64,000 nt of DNA from Nonlabens dokdonensis DSW-6 (GTDB taxonomy: Bacteria > Bacteroidota > Bacteroidia > Flavobacteriales > Flavobacteriaceae): assembly GCF_000332115.1 (NCBI RefSeq), contig NC_020156.1, positions 1,860,001-1,924,000 on the forward strand, in the 5' to 3' direction. The position numbers and the translations under genes were made by a program. The notes beneath the pieces were generated by a model. It searched no databases. It was given only the letters and a program-made list of their open reading frames with translations, and was not told the DNA's origin. Below are positions 50,271-59,116 of this stretch, piece after piece (within the stretch, counting starts at the first letter, position 1; every line of letters starts with the position of its first letter).

Positions 50271-52529
50271 ATGTCTGATATTTATATATACATGCTTATT
50301 ATTCTTGCTGGTCTAGCCATTACGGACTTAGTAGTAGGAGTGAGCAATGATGCAGTGAATTTCTTAAATAGTGCTATAGGTTCTAAAGCGATAAGTTTTA
50401 AGACTATTATGATTATTGCGAGTATAGGTATTGCCTTTGGAGCAATATCTTCCAGCGGTATGATGGAAGTCGCGCGTAAAGGGATTTTCAATCCTGGGGA
50501 ATTTTTCTTTGATGAGGTCATGATCATCTTTATGGCGGTAATGATTACTGATATTTTACTACTAGATTTCTTTAATAGCTTAGGTTTACCTACTTCTACA
50601 ACGGTTTCTATAGTCTTTGAGTTGTTAGGTGCAGCGGTATGTATGTCTGTTATCAAGATCAATCAAAATGACGGTGACACCATTTTAAATTTAGGTAAAT
50701 ACATCGCAACAGACACTGCGATTGATATCATACTAGGTATTTTACTCTCAGTCGTCGTGGCATTTATTATAGGTGGACTAGTGCAGTTCTTCTCGAGGTT
50801 GTTATTAACGTTTGACTTTAGAAATAGACCTAATTATCTCGCTGCCTTATTCGGCGGTTTTTCTTTAACTAGTTTGTTCTACTTTATCATTTTTAAAGGT
50901 CTTAAAGGAGCTGATCTAGGTTTTGTGACAGAGTTTCTTACTTCAACTGATGTCTATACATTTATAGGTGTTTCTTTTATCTTCTGGAGTATCATCAGTT
51001 TTATATATGTTTTTGCTTTAAAGCTAGATATTTATAAGCTCATTATTATTTTAGGAACTTTCGGTCTAGCAATGGCTTTTGCAGGAAATGATCTAGTGAA
51101 TTTTATAGGAGTTCCTATAGGAGCTTATCAAGCATGGGAATTTGCAGAAGGTACAGGTCTTAAAGCTAGTGAGATTAACATGTCATTTTTAGGAGAGAAA
51201 TTACCTTCTAATAAATGGTTGCTCGTTGCTGCTGGATTGATCATGGTGGCAACCTTGTGGTTTTCTTCTAAAGCTCAGGCTGTTGTAAAAACCTCTGTAG
51301 ATCTTGCAAGACAAGACTCAGGAACAGAGCGTTTTCAATCTAATTTTCTTTCTAGATTATTAGTACGTTATTCTTTACTAGCTGCAGAAGGAATAGAGCG
51401 TATTGTACCGGAAAGAACGGCAAATTACATAAGCTCTAGATTTGAAAAAGCACCAGCTCCAGCAATAGTACCTAAGCATGCAGATAAGCCTGCATTTGAT
51501 TACGTAAGAGCATCAGTAAATCTTATGGTTGCCAGTATATTAATTTCTGTAGCTACTTCTTACAAGCTGCCACTTTCTACGACTTACGTTACTTTCATGG
51601 TAGCAATGGGAACCTCGTTAGCAGATAAGGCTTGGGGAACAGAAAGTGCCGTTTATAGAATTGCAGGTGTATTAAATGTAATAGGCGGATGGTTCTTCAC
51701 GGCTTTCAGTGCTTTTACTGCGGCAGCCTTATTTGCTTACATTATTTACATAGGTGGTATGTATGCTGTTGTAGGTCTAGTAGTACTAGCTGTGCTATTA
51801 TTGATACGTAGTTTTATAGGCCATAAAAAATCTCAGAAAAAACAAGAAGAGACAGAAGAACTTAAAAAAGCAGAAAGTAAAACCATACAAGGAATCATTA
51901 ATGAAAGCTCTGATAATGTGGCGACTGTTTTTAAACGTTCTAAGCGCATCTATAAAAACACTCTTGATGGCTTGATTGCGCAGGATCTGACGATTCTAAA
52001 GACTTCTAAAAAAGAAAGTAAAAAATTATCTGGTGAGATCGATGTCTTAAGAGATAACATTTATTTCTTTATTAAAAACCTAGATGAGAAAAACTTAGGA
52101 GCAAGTAAGTTTTACATTGAGGTACTCGGTAATCTTCAAGATATTTCGCAATCGCTCGATTACATTGCAAAATCTAGCAATAAGCACATTAGTAATAATC
52201 ACAAGAGCCTTAAGTTTACTCAAATTAAAGATCTTAAAGAGATTATCTTACGTATTCATGAAATATTTGATGACGCACAAGAAATTTTTACGACAAAAGA
52301 TTTCAATAGTTTAGAGACTATAATTTTAGAGAAGAGACAGCTGATTGAACTGGTTAATGAGAAAATCGATAAGCAAGTACATAGAACTAAGGATGATGAA
52401 GAGTCGCCTAAGAATACCACGCTTTACTTTAGTTTGCTGCTAGAAACTAGAGACTTGATGAACCAGACCATACACATCGTGGAGCAATATTACCGCGAGT
52501 TTGACGCTTCTGACAGGAATTTGATGTAA
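50271..52529 (+). CDS. PiT-family inorganic phosphate transporter with PhoU-like tail
   Basis: The 752-aa protein has about 10-12 transmembrane helices, with the PiT signatures GVSNDAVNFLNSAIGSKA near residue 23 and the repeat GNDLVNFIGVPIGAYQAWEF near 275. The second PHO4 half has SYKLPLSTTYVTFMVAMGTSLAD. Residues about 525-752 are cytoplasmic, helical and PhoU-like (FKRSKRIYKNTLDGLIAQDLTILK). It probably couples phosphate to protons or sodium. The tail may gate or sense, as in other Bacteroidota PiT fusions, an inference from architecture. Confidence 0.9.
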   Translation: MSDIYIYMLIILAGLAITDLVVGVSNDAVNFLNSAIGSKAISFKTIMIIASIGIAFGAISSSGMMEVARKGIFNPGEFFFDEVMIIFMAVMITDILLLDFFNSLGLPTSTTVSIVFELLGAAVCMSVIKINQNDGDTILNLGKYIATDTAIDIILGILLSVVVAFIIGGLVQFFSRLLLTFDFRNRPNYLAALFGGFSLTSLFYFIIFKGLKGADLGFVTEFLTSTDVYTFIGVSFIFWSIISFIYVFALKLDIYKLIIILGTFGLAMAFAGNDLVNFIGVPIGAYQAWEFAEGTGLKASEINMSFLGEKLPSNKWLLVAAGLIMVATLWFSSKAQAVVKTSVDLARQDSGTERFQSNFLSRLLVRYSLLAAEGIERIVPERTANYISSRFEKAPAPAIVPKHADKPAFDYVRASVNLMVASILISVATSYKLPLSTTYVTFMVAMGTSLADKAWGTESAVYRIAGVLNVIGGWFFTAFSAFTAAALFAYIIYIGGMYAVVGLVVLAVLLLIRSFIGHKKSQKKQEETEELKKAESKTIQGIINESSDNVATVFKRSKRIYKNTLDGLIAQDLTILKTSKKESKKLSGEIDVLRDNIYFFIKNLDEKNLGASKFYIEVLGNLQDISQSLDYIAKSSNKHISNNHKSLKFTQIKDLKEIILRIHEIFDDAQEIFTTKDFNSLETIILEKRQLIELVNEKIDKQVHRTKDDEESPKNTTLYFSLLLETRDLMNQTIHIVEQYYREFDASDRNLM

Positions 52530-52551
52530 TAAAAAGTTGGTGTTGATCTTG

Positions 52552-52565
52552 CTTTCGCGAAAGCG
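52552..52565. repeat. GCTTTCGCGAAAGC palindrome, copy 13 (intergenic, after phosphate transporter)
   Basis: Perfect 14-bp core starting 23 bp after the transporter stop. Confidence 0.9.
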
Positions 52566-52931
52566 GAATAGTTAACCCACATTTTGAACGTAACATCGTA
52601 TTTTAACGTGAGTTCGATATAAGAATACTAGACATTTAAAGTTTAAAATATTGATGTTCAACTCCTCGCTTTAGAAAAGGCGAGGACAGATTGACCTCGT
52701 CGCACCAGCGACGATGCAATCAGGAGTGGTTGAAAGTCCCAAACCGTTGAAAGAATTCAATTCTATTTATTATAAAAACAAAAATCAAACTAACTTATTG
52801 AATATCAATCATTATTACGTCGAACTCACCTTATTTTATCTAAAGGAGTATGTATAGGAAGTGTTTGAATCACTTCAGGAAGCTATTAAATTGATATTTC
52901 AGCTTCATACAAGTACAAAACGATGAACAAT
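52566..52931. other. Non-coding stretch with structured element and hairpins
   Basis: No plausible gene lies in this part of the 458-bp gap. It holds inverted repeats GTGAGTTCGA (52609-52618) and TCGAACTCAC (52820-52829) that bracket the three-way-junction element at 52658-52735. Beyond the right repeat are small hairpins GAAGTG/CACTTC and GAAGCT/AGCTTC (about 52859-52911). It could be a non-coding RNA gene, or a decayed small mobile element bounded by its inverted repeats. Confidence 0.5.
52658..52735 (+). ncRNA. Candidate structured RNA, three-way junction
   Basis: The outer stem is TTCAAC (52658-52663) with GTTGAA (52730-52735). Hairpin A is CCTCGC (52665-52670) with GCGAGG (52681-52686). 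Arm B is GATTG (52690-52694) with CAATC (52718-52722), enclosing CGTCGC (52699-52704), loop ACCA and GCGACG (52709-52714). The stems are GC-rich in otherwise AT-rich DNA. The strand is uncertain, since the palindromic stems fold either way. No known RNA family is recognised. Confidence 0.45.
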
Positions 52932-52966
52932 AAAAAAGGCATTTAACAATCGTTAAATGCCTTTTT
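52932..52966. terminator. Bidirectional terminator upstream of efflux pump stop
   Basis: AAAAAGGCATTTAAC pairs with GTTAAATGCCTTTTT around an AATC loop. It ends both the rightward transcript from the transporter or RNA side and the leftward efflux operon. Confidence 0.88.
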
Positions 52967-52987
52967 AGCGTAAATAAAAGAATGTCG

Positions 52988-55900
52988 TTATGCTACTTGT
53001 TGATCTTCTTCAAACTCACCTGTGATTCTTTGAGTTTCTTCAACTCTTTCAGGATTTTTAAATCGCTGAAATCTCAACTTTGCTCTGTGTACAAGATATA
53101 ATAAAACAGGTACAATAATCAGCGTTAAGAACGTGGCAAATAATAAACCGAAGATTACGGTCCATGCTAGTGGTCCCCAAAAGATCACGTTATCTCCACC
53201 CATATATATTTTAGGATCAAACTGGCTAAACAAACTAAAGAAGTCAATATTAAAACCTATCGCCAGAGGAATTAATCCCAACACGGTTGTGATTGCAGTA
53301 AGAAGTACTGGTCTCAAACGAGCTTTACCAGCTTGAACGATCGCAGCAAATGAATCTTCTTTGCTTATCAAGTGTTTATCGTCATCTATTCCTAATTCTT
53401 CTCTTCTACGCAGTTTGAGTATGTCTACGTAATCGATTAAAACTACACTGTTGTTTACCACAATACCTGCAAGGGAGATGATTCCCATCATGGTCATCAT
53501 AATAACAAACGGCCATCCTGTTACCATTAATCCTAAGAACACTCCTATAAAACTTAGGAATATAGAAATCATGATGATAGTAGGCTTAGAAATACCTCCA
53601 AATTGGAAAATCAGGATGAAGAAAATCAATAATAGTCCAACCATTAAAGCGGTCATAAGAAAGGCTTGTTGTTTGTTTTGCTCTTCTAGTTGTCCAGTAT
53701 AATCGATTTTAATACCATCAGAAAGACCCTCAAAATCCAGCATTTCGTTTTGGATTTGCGCAACTGCTGCGCCAGCATCGCTATAGCCTGGTTTCAGAGC
53801 ACTGTACACGGTCACCACACGCTGATTATCTTTATGCTTAATGGCACTAAATCCAGAAACGTTTTCTTGAGTAGTAACAGCACTTACTGGAATTTCTAAT
53901 ACTTGACCAGATGCCATATCTCTATAAGTAATACGCTGATTGAACAACGAGCTGCGATCGTATCTATTCTCCTCGTTGAATCTTACATAAATATCGTAAT
54001 CTTCTCCATCTTTCTTATAAATACCAGCTTTCTCTCCAAATATAGATCTACGCAATTGCATTCCTACTTGACTAGCGCTTATTCCTAATTCTCCTGCTTT
54101 CTCGCGATCTACTTTTACTTGTAGGGCAGGTTTGCTTTTATTTACATCAATCTTTAACTCGTCAACAGGAGCGATGTTTTTCTCGTTGAGAAATTTCACC
54201 ATACGCTCTGCCGTAACAATTAATTCTTCATAATCATCACCTTGAAGCTCAACGTTAATAGGGTAACCAGCCGGCGGACCAGCAGCATCTTTTTCTACGC
54301 TTATAGCTATACCAGGAAACTTTCCTTGAACGGCTTCTTGTACTTTTTTACGTAAGATCTCACTGTCAGCACCATTACGGTATTTGTATTCACGCATAGA
54401 AGCAGTGATTTTCCCTTTATTAGGCATTTCAGCAGCACTACCACCATCTGTTTGTGGATTGCCAGCTCCTTCACCTACTTGAGAAACAGTACTTTCTACA
54501 AGGAAGTTTCTACCATCTTCAACATACATGTCTTGATTGATCACATCATAAACGATACTCTCAATTTCTTTGGTAGTCTTGTTAGTTTTATTGATAGAAG
54601 TACCTTGTGGATACTCGATATACACAATAATCTGGTTGGGTTTATTCTCTGGGAAAAACTCGACTTTTGTACGGCCAGTTCCTACAGACCATCCAAAATA
54701 CAGCGCTAATACTCCAAAAAACATTACAGCCATACCAGCGGTAAAGAAATAGGGTGTTTTACCTCTAAGGGCAAACCTTAAAAATCGCTCGTATGCGTTA
54801 TCTAACCACTTTAATATTCTACGTTGAAAAAATAAAGTAGCTCCTTTAACCACATATTTATACAGCCATAATAATATTACAGTTAGTACCATTACAGAAC
54901 CTATACCTCTTATTGCGCCACCAAAAAGTAAGATAAGAACTCCTATTCCACCCATAACAGCGGTGATGAGAAGTAATTTCTTTACGGGAATGTTTTTTTC
55001 ATCAATACTCATGTATTTTGAAACGAGCATAGAATTAAAGAATATAGCAACTACCAGTGAACTACCTAAAACTACCGATAGCGTTATAGGGAAGTATTTC
55101 ATAAATTCTCCCATAACTCCTGGCCATAAACCTATAGGTACAAATGCAGCAACAGTAGTTAACGTAGATATAATAATAGGAACAGCGATTTCTCCAATTC
55201 CTATTTTTGCAGCTTTTGTGCGGGACATGCCTTCCTCGTCCATCAATCGGTAGACGTTTTCTACTACCACAATACCATTATCTACAAGCATTCCTAATCC
55301 CATAATCATGGCAAAAAGAATCATCGTGTTTAAGGTGTAACCCAAGAAGTTGAGGATGATAAAGCTCATTAACATAGACATAGGAATTGCAAAACCTACG
55401 AAAAGCGCATTCCTAAACCCTAAGAAAAACATCAAAACAGTAACAACGAGAATTACTCCAAAAATGATATTGTTAACCAAGTCATCTACTTGATTAAGTG
55501 TTCTACTAGAACCATCGTTAGTAATAGTAACTTCTATATTGTCTGGTATTTTACCATTCTCTTTGGCGTCAGCAATAATTTTTCTAATACTTTCTGATGC
55601 AGTAATCATGTTTTTTCCAGACGACTTCTTTACATCAATCATCACAACCGCGTCGCCAGATTCTCTTGCATAAGTGGTTTTATCCTCTTCTTTAAAGTTC
55701 ACTTCAGCAATATCTTTTAGATAGATGGCGCCATTTTCATTTTTAACAACAAAGCGATCCAGCTGACTAGGTGTTGTAATTTCACCCAGAATTCTAATAG
55801 TACGACGCTGGTTTTCGGTCTTGATATTTCCAGCACTCATGGTTGCATTCCCACCACGTACAGCATTGATCACGTTGTCAAAGCTTACAGCAGCAGCAGT

Positions 55901-56536
55901 CATTTTGTAAATATCTACAGCGATTTCTACCTCTAATTCTTGAGCACCTCTTATACTTGCTTCTTTGATTTCTTGAAGTCCTTCAATTTCATCTTGTAAA
56001 AACTCTGCATATTCTTTAAGTTTTCTTACCGTATATGCTTCACCTCTCAAGTTGATGTTCATGATAGGTACTTCTTCACTCATTTTAAGATCAAACACAT
56101 TTGGTTCTACCTTAGCATTATTAAAAGTAGGCCAGTCTTCGTTTGCAGTTTCTACATCTACTTCATCTTTGACTTTTTGCTTTGCTTCTTCTACAGAAAT
56201 GCTGGAGCCTAGGATAGAACCTTCTTCAAATTCTACCGTGATAATGGAGTAGTCTTCTTGAGATGTAGAAAGTACCTCTGCAACACCAGAAATGTTTTTC
56301 AGTCGGTCCTCAAGAGGATCGGTGATGAGACGCTCTATATCTTCAGCGGTATTACCAGGATAAACACTAGAAATATATATTTTAGTTTCTTTTACTTCAG
56401 GGAAATCTTCACGAGGCATCGCAAAGTATCCTTGTACTCCTAGAATAAGAACTAGTCCTATCAAGATCCAAATTACAGTCGAGTTATTGATTGCCCACGA
56501 GGAAAATCCAAACTCTTTTTCACTTTTCTTACCCAT
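52988..56536 (-). CDS. RND efflux pump permease (AcrB-like)
   Basis: The 1182-aa inner-membrane RND protein has an N-terminal TM1 (WAINNSTVIWILIGLVLILGVQGYFAMPREDFPEV), two large periplasmic loops and TM4 with LGMLVDNGIVVVENVYRLMDEEG, whose Asp residue belongs to the proton relay. A second half follows with TM7-TM12 (GIISLAGIVVNNSVVLIDYVD). The adaptor gene lies 3 bp upstream and the tolC-like gene before it, so it is the pump of a tripartite multidrug-type system regulated by TetR. The substrate is unknown. Confidence 0.94.
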   Translation of the reverse strand: MGKKSEKEFGFSSWAINNSTVIWILIGLVLILGVQGYFAMPREDFPEVKETKIYISSVYPGNTAEDIERLITDPLEDRLKNISGVAEVLSTSQEDYSIITVEFEEGSILGSSISVEEAKQKVKDEVDVETANEDWPTFNNAKVEPNVFDLKMSEEVPIMNINLRGEAYTVRKLKEYAEFLQDEIEGLQEIKEASIRGAQELEVEIAVDIYKMTAAAVSFDNVINAVRGGNATMSAGNIKTENQRRTIRILGEITTPSQLDRFVVKNENGAIYLKDIAEVNFKEEDKTTYARESGDAVVMIDVKKSSGKNMITASESIRKIIADAKENGKIPDNIEVTITNDGSSRTLNQVDDLVNNIIFGVILVVTVLMFFLGFRNALFVGFAIPMSMLMSFIILNFLGYTLNTMILFAMIMGLGMLVDNGIVVVENVYRLMDEEGMSRTKAAKIGIGEIAVPIIISTLTTVAAFVPIGLWPGVMGEFMKYFPITLSVVLGSSLVVAIFFNSMLVSKYMSIDEKNIPVKKLLLITAVMGGIGVLILLFGGAIRGIGSVMVLTVILLWLYKYVVKGATLFFQRRILKWLDNAYERFLRFALRGKTPYFFTAGMAVMFFGVLALYFGWSVGTGRTKVEFFPENKPNQIIVYIEYPQGTSINKTNKTTKEIESIVYDVINQDMYVEDGRNFLVESTVSQVGEGAGNPQTDGGSAAEMPNKGKITASMREYKYRNGADSEILRKKVQEAVQGKFPGIAISVEKDAAGPPAGYPINVELQGDDYEELIVTAERMVKFLNEKNIAPVDELKIDVNKSKPALQVKVDREKAGELGISASQVGMQLRRSIFGEKAGIYKKDGEDYDIYVRFNEENRYDRSSLFNQRITYRDMASGQVLEIPVSAVTTQENVSGFSAIKHKDNQRVVTVYSALKPGYSDAGAAVAQIQNEMLDFEGLSDGIKIDYTGQLEEQNKQQAFLMTALMVGLLLIFFILIFQFGGISKPTIIMISIFLSFIGVFLGLMVTGWPFVIMMTMMGIISLAGIVVNNSVVLIDYVDILKLRRREELGIDDDKHLISKEDSFAAIVQAGKARLRPVLLTAITTVLGLIPLAIGFNIDFFSLFSQFDPKIYMGGDNVIFWGPLAWTVIFGLLFATFLTLIIVPVLLYLVHRAKLRFQRFKNPERVEETQRITGEFEEDQQVA

Positions 56537-56539
56537 TTC

Positions 56540-57715
56540 TTAAGCTTTTTTGATTCTTATTTGCTGATCTTCCTTAACACTACGTGCACCTTCAACTATA
56601 ATGCGATCTCCTTTTTCAAGGCCATCGGTGATCTCGATCATGTTTTCACTGGTTTTACCAGTTTGAATAACTCTCCTTTTCGCGACAGCGGTATCAAATT
56701 GATCACCACTCTTTAAATCACTAGCAATCATCACGTATTGATCTCCATTTTGATTTTCACTAATTACAGCCAGTGGAATTAATATCGCCTCTTTATTTGT
56801 GTAATCATTAATTTTAAGTCTAGCCGTAAGGTTAGGTTTAATAGCGCCTTCCTTGTTTTCTACCGGGATTTCGATTCTAAAGGATCTATTTGCTGGATTA
56901 ATGAAAGAGCTGGTCTGTCGCACATTGCTTTCTACAGTTTTGCCTAAAACTGGAAACTCTACTTTTACATTTGTTCCTTCGTTAACGGAAGAAATATATG
57001 TTTCTGGAACTTCTACTTCTATGTACATATTATTGAGGTTCACAATTCTCAAAATTTGAGTCATGCCTGGACTTACTGTGTTTCCTTGTTCTGTTATAAC
57101 GTCATCTATAACTCCTGAGAAAGGTGCTGTAATGATCGTTTTTGCCAGCTGTTGTTGCATAGATTTAATCGCATTTTCTTGAGCCTCATAATTTGCTTTA
57201 GCTTGTAGATACTGAATCTCAGAACCTATCTTCTGATTCCATAATCGCTCTTGACGCTCAAAAGTAGTTTTTGCAAGTTGCGCTTGTACTTTCATTTGCT
57301 CAATGCTCTGTGACATTCCACCGTCATCAATTTTTGCAAGGCGCTGTCCTTTTGAGACTCTTTGTCCTTCTTTTACATAGACATTAGTTAAAATCCCTGC
57401 GGTTTCTGGCATTAGGGTAATGTTCTGTTTAGTGTCCACACTACCTTGTAACTCAATGAAGTGATTGAACATTGTATCTTGTACTGTTGAGATGCTTACA
57501 AGTGCGCCATCTTTCTGTACACTATTCTTATCAAGGTAATTCTCAATAGCTTTGATTTCATTTTCCAACTCTTTCTTTTGATTGAGTAGTTCTGTCTTCT
57601 TTTGAGCTATTACTTGAGTGTCTCCTGTTGCGATTAACTCGTCAACGGTAGGCGCTTTATCACCACATGAGGTGAGTATAAAAAGGCTTATAAATAAAAT
57701 GCTTAATTTTTTCAT
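56540..57715 (-). CDS. RND periplasmic adaptor (membrane fusion protein)
   Basis: The 391-aa lipoprotein (signal MKKLSILFISLFILTSCGD) has a coiled-coil hairpin (residues about 25-60 and 130-190), a lipoyl-like domain (TLMPETAGILTNVYVKEGQRVSKGQRLAKID) and a beta-barrel with C-terminal domain (KVEFPVLGKTVESNVRQTSSFINPANRSFRIEIPV). It joins the RND permease to the TolC channel. It lies between tolC and the permease gene, 3 bp from the latter. A degenerate palindrome copy (CCGCTGTCGCGAAAAGG, complement at 56676-56692) lies here and is read as AVAKR. Confidence 0.92.
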   Translation of the reverse strand: MKKLSILFISLFILTSCGDKAPTVDELIATGDTQVIAQKKTELLNQKKELENEIKAIENYLDKNSVQKDGALVSISTVQDTMFNHFIELQGSVDTKQNITLMPETAGILTNVYVKEGQRVSKGQRLAKIDDGGMSQSIEQMKVQAQLAKTTFERQERLWNQKIGSEIQYLQAKANYEAQENAIKSMQQQLAKTIITAPFSGVIDDVITEQGNTVSPGMTQILRIVNLNNMYIEVEVPETYISSVNEGTNVKVEFPVLGKTVESNVRQTSSFINPANRSFRIEIPVENKEGAIKPNLTARLKINDYTNKEAILIPLAVISENQNGDQYVMIASDLKSGDQFDTAVAKRRVIQTGKTSENMIEITDGLEKGDRIIVEGARSVKEDQQIRIKKA

Positions 57716-57736
57716 GATATATAATTCAGTGGTGGT

Positions 57737-59116
57737 TTAGTTCTGTTTTATGAATTCTGGTGTGTTGAGAATGGTTTCAAGATTTGCTTTTTCACTTATA
57801 ACTTGAAACATGCTCTGTAGGTAATTTGATTGCGTACTATACAATTGAGTTTGTGCTTGTCTTAAATCAAAGCTTGTAGCAATACCTTCTTTAAACTTGA
57901 TGTTGTTTTTATTTTCTATACGCTCAGCAAGTGTAAGATTTTCTTTATTTGTTCTGTAATTATCAATTGCGATTTGGTAATTATTAAGCGCAGTTTGATA
58001 ATTCAATAAAATTTCTTGAGTCGTACGGTCTAAATCAGTTTTGGCTTGATCCCAAGCTATCTTTGCGCGATCTGTTCTGGCTTGTCTTCCCAAAGAACTA
58101 AAAATAGGAACTGATAAACTTACTCCTGCCACACTCTGACCGAACCACCTATTATCTCCATCAAAAAACACAAAATCTTCTCCGAACGATTGAATCCCAT
58201 AATTCAGAAATCCTGACAGCGTAGGAAGTGCCTTGGCTCGTTCTAATTTGTATTCTAGCCTTCTCTGTTCAGTAAAATTTGTTGCGATCTGGAAATCGGC
58301 ATTGTTCTCTAGATTTAATGTTTCTTCATTTAAGCTAGGATCCATATTTTGAATAGCTAGAGCAGCTAGATCTTCTTCTAGAATGATCTCTTGATCTAAA
58401 TTGATTCCTAAAGCCAGTTTCAACATATCAAGAGCAATATCTTCTTGTCTTTTTGCACTGTTTAGTTGGTTTTCTAGTTGCGCTTTAGTGATTCTAAGCT
58501 GTTCTACATCCTCTTCCTCGGCAAGACCGTTTTCATAAATCTTAGTGGTTTCTTCAAGGTTTTTATTTAGTGTAGTTAGGTTACGTTCTACGATAGAAAT
58601 GTTCTCTTGTGTAAGAAGCACTCCACCGTAAGCATTGATAATTCCTTTTCTTACCTCAAGTTTGGCTTTGTTATTTGCGTTTTCAGAAAAATCAAGAAAA
58701 GTTTCTGAAGCTTCTAAAGCTACTATGTATGAACCGTCAAAAATCAATTGGCTTAATGTTGCGTTGAGATTTGCCGTCTGTCGTGGAGCACCAGGAATTG
58801 CTGTAAAACTACCAGGAGCTGCGTTGTCGTCAAAAAATATTCCAGGTAGAACAATCACAGGCGTTTTCACGTTGTAGTTGTAATCGATACCAGCATTAAT
58901 CTGCGGTAATCCAGTAGATGTGGTTTCCCATTTCTGTTTCAATGCTTTTGCGATGTCTCTTTTGGCATTGATGGCTTGGTAATTATTTTCGAGTCCATAG
59001 TTAATGGCTTCTTCTAGCGTGAAGCTGTAGGAATCTTGAGTAGAGGTTTGTTGTGAGTGCGCTTTCGCGAAAGCGAGAACACTAAAAACCCATACATATA
59101 AAAATTTATAGTTCAT
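57737..59116 (-). CDS. TolC-family outer-membrane efflux channel
   Basis: The 459-aa protein has a signal peptide (MNYKFLYVWVFSVLAFAKAHSQQ) and two repeated outer-membrane-efflux domains of coiled helices (LENQLNSAKRQEDIALDMLKLALG, then ALNNYQIAIDNYRTNKENLTLAERIENK). It has a TolC-like layout and forms the outer-membrane channel for the pump encoded downstream. The palindrome copy at 59060-59075 encodes AFAKA in the signal peptide's C-region, a functional part. The tetR gene abuts upstream without a gap, so all four genes probably form one operon. Confidence 0.92.
   Translation of the reverse strand: MNYKFLYVWVFSVLAFAKAHSQQTSTQDSYSFTLEEAINYGLENNYQAINAKRDIAKALKQKWETTSTGLPQINAGIDYNYNVKTPVIVLPGIFFDDNAAPGSFTAIPGAPRQTANLNATLSQLIFDGSYIVALEASETFLDFSENANNKAKLEVRKGIINAYGGVLLTQENISIVERNLTTLNKNLEETTKIYENGLAEEEDVEQLRITKAQLENQLNSAKRQEDIALDMLKLALGINLDQEIILEEDLAALAIQNMDPSLNEETLNLENNADFQIATNFTEQRRLEYKLERAKALPTLSGFLNYGIQSFGEDFVFFDGDNRWFGQSVAGVSLSVPIFSSLGRQARTDRAKIAWDQAKTDLDRTTQEILLNYQTALNNYQIAIDNYRTNKENLTLAERIENKNNIKFKEGIATSFDLRQAQTQLYSTQSNYLQSMFQVISEKANLETILNTPEFIKQN
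59060..59075. repeat. GCTTTCGCGAAAGC palindrome, copy 14 (tolC signal peptide)
   Basis: CGCTTTCGCGAAAGCG on the minus strand is read as AFAKA in the signal peptide of the TolC-like protein. Confidence 0.9.

Noticed and set aside
52609..52829. Retron msr-msd reading of the inverted-repeat bounded structured region
   Set aside because: No reverse transcriptase gene is adjacent, so the candidate is kept only as an unclassified structured element.
52541..52987. Small open frames in the gap after the phosphate transporter
   Set aside because: The longest are under 20 codons and break on stops; no coding signal was found.
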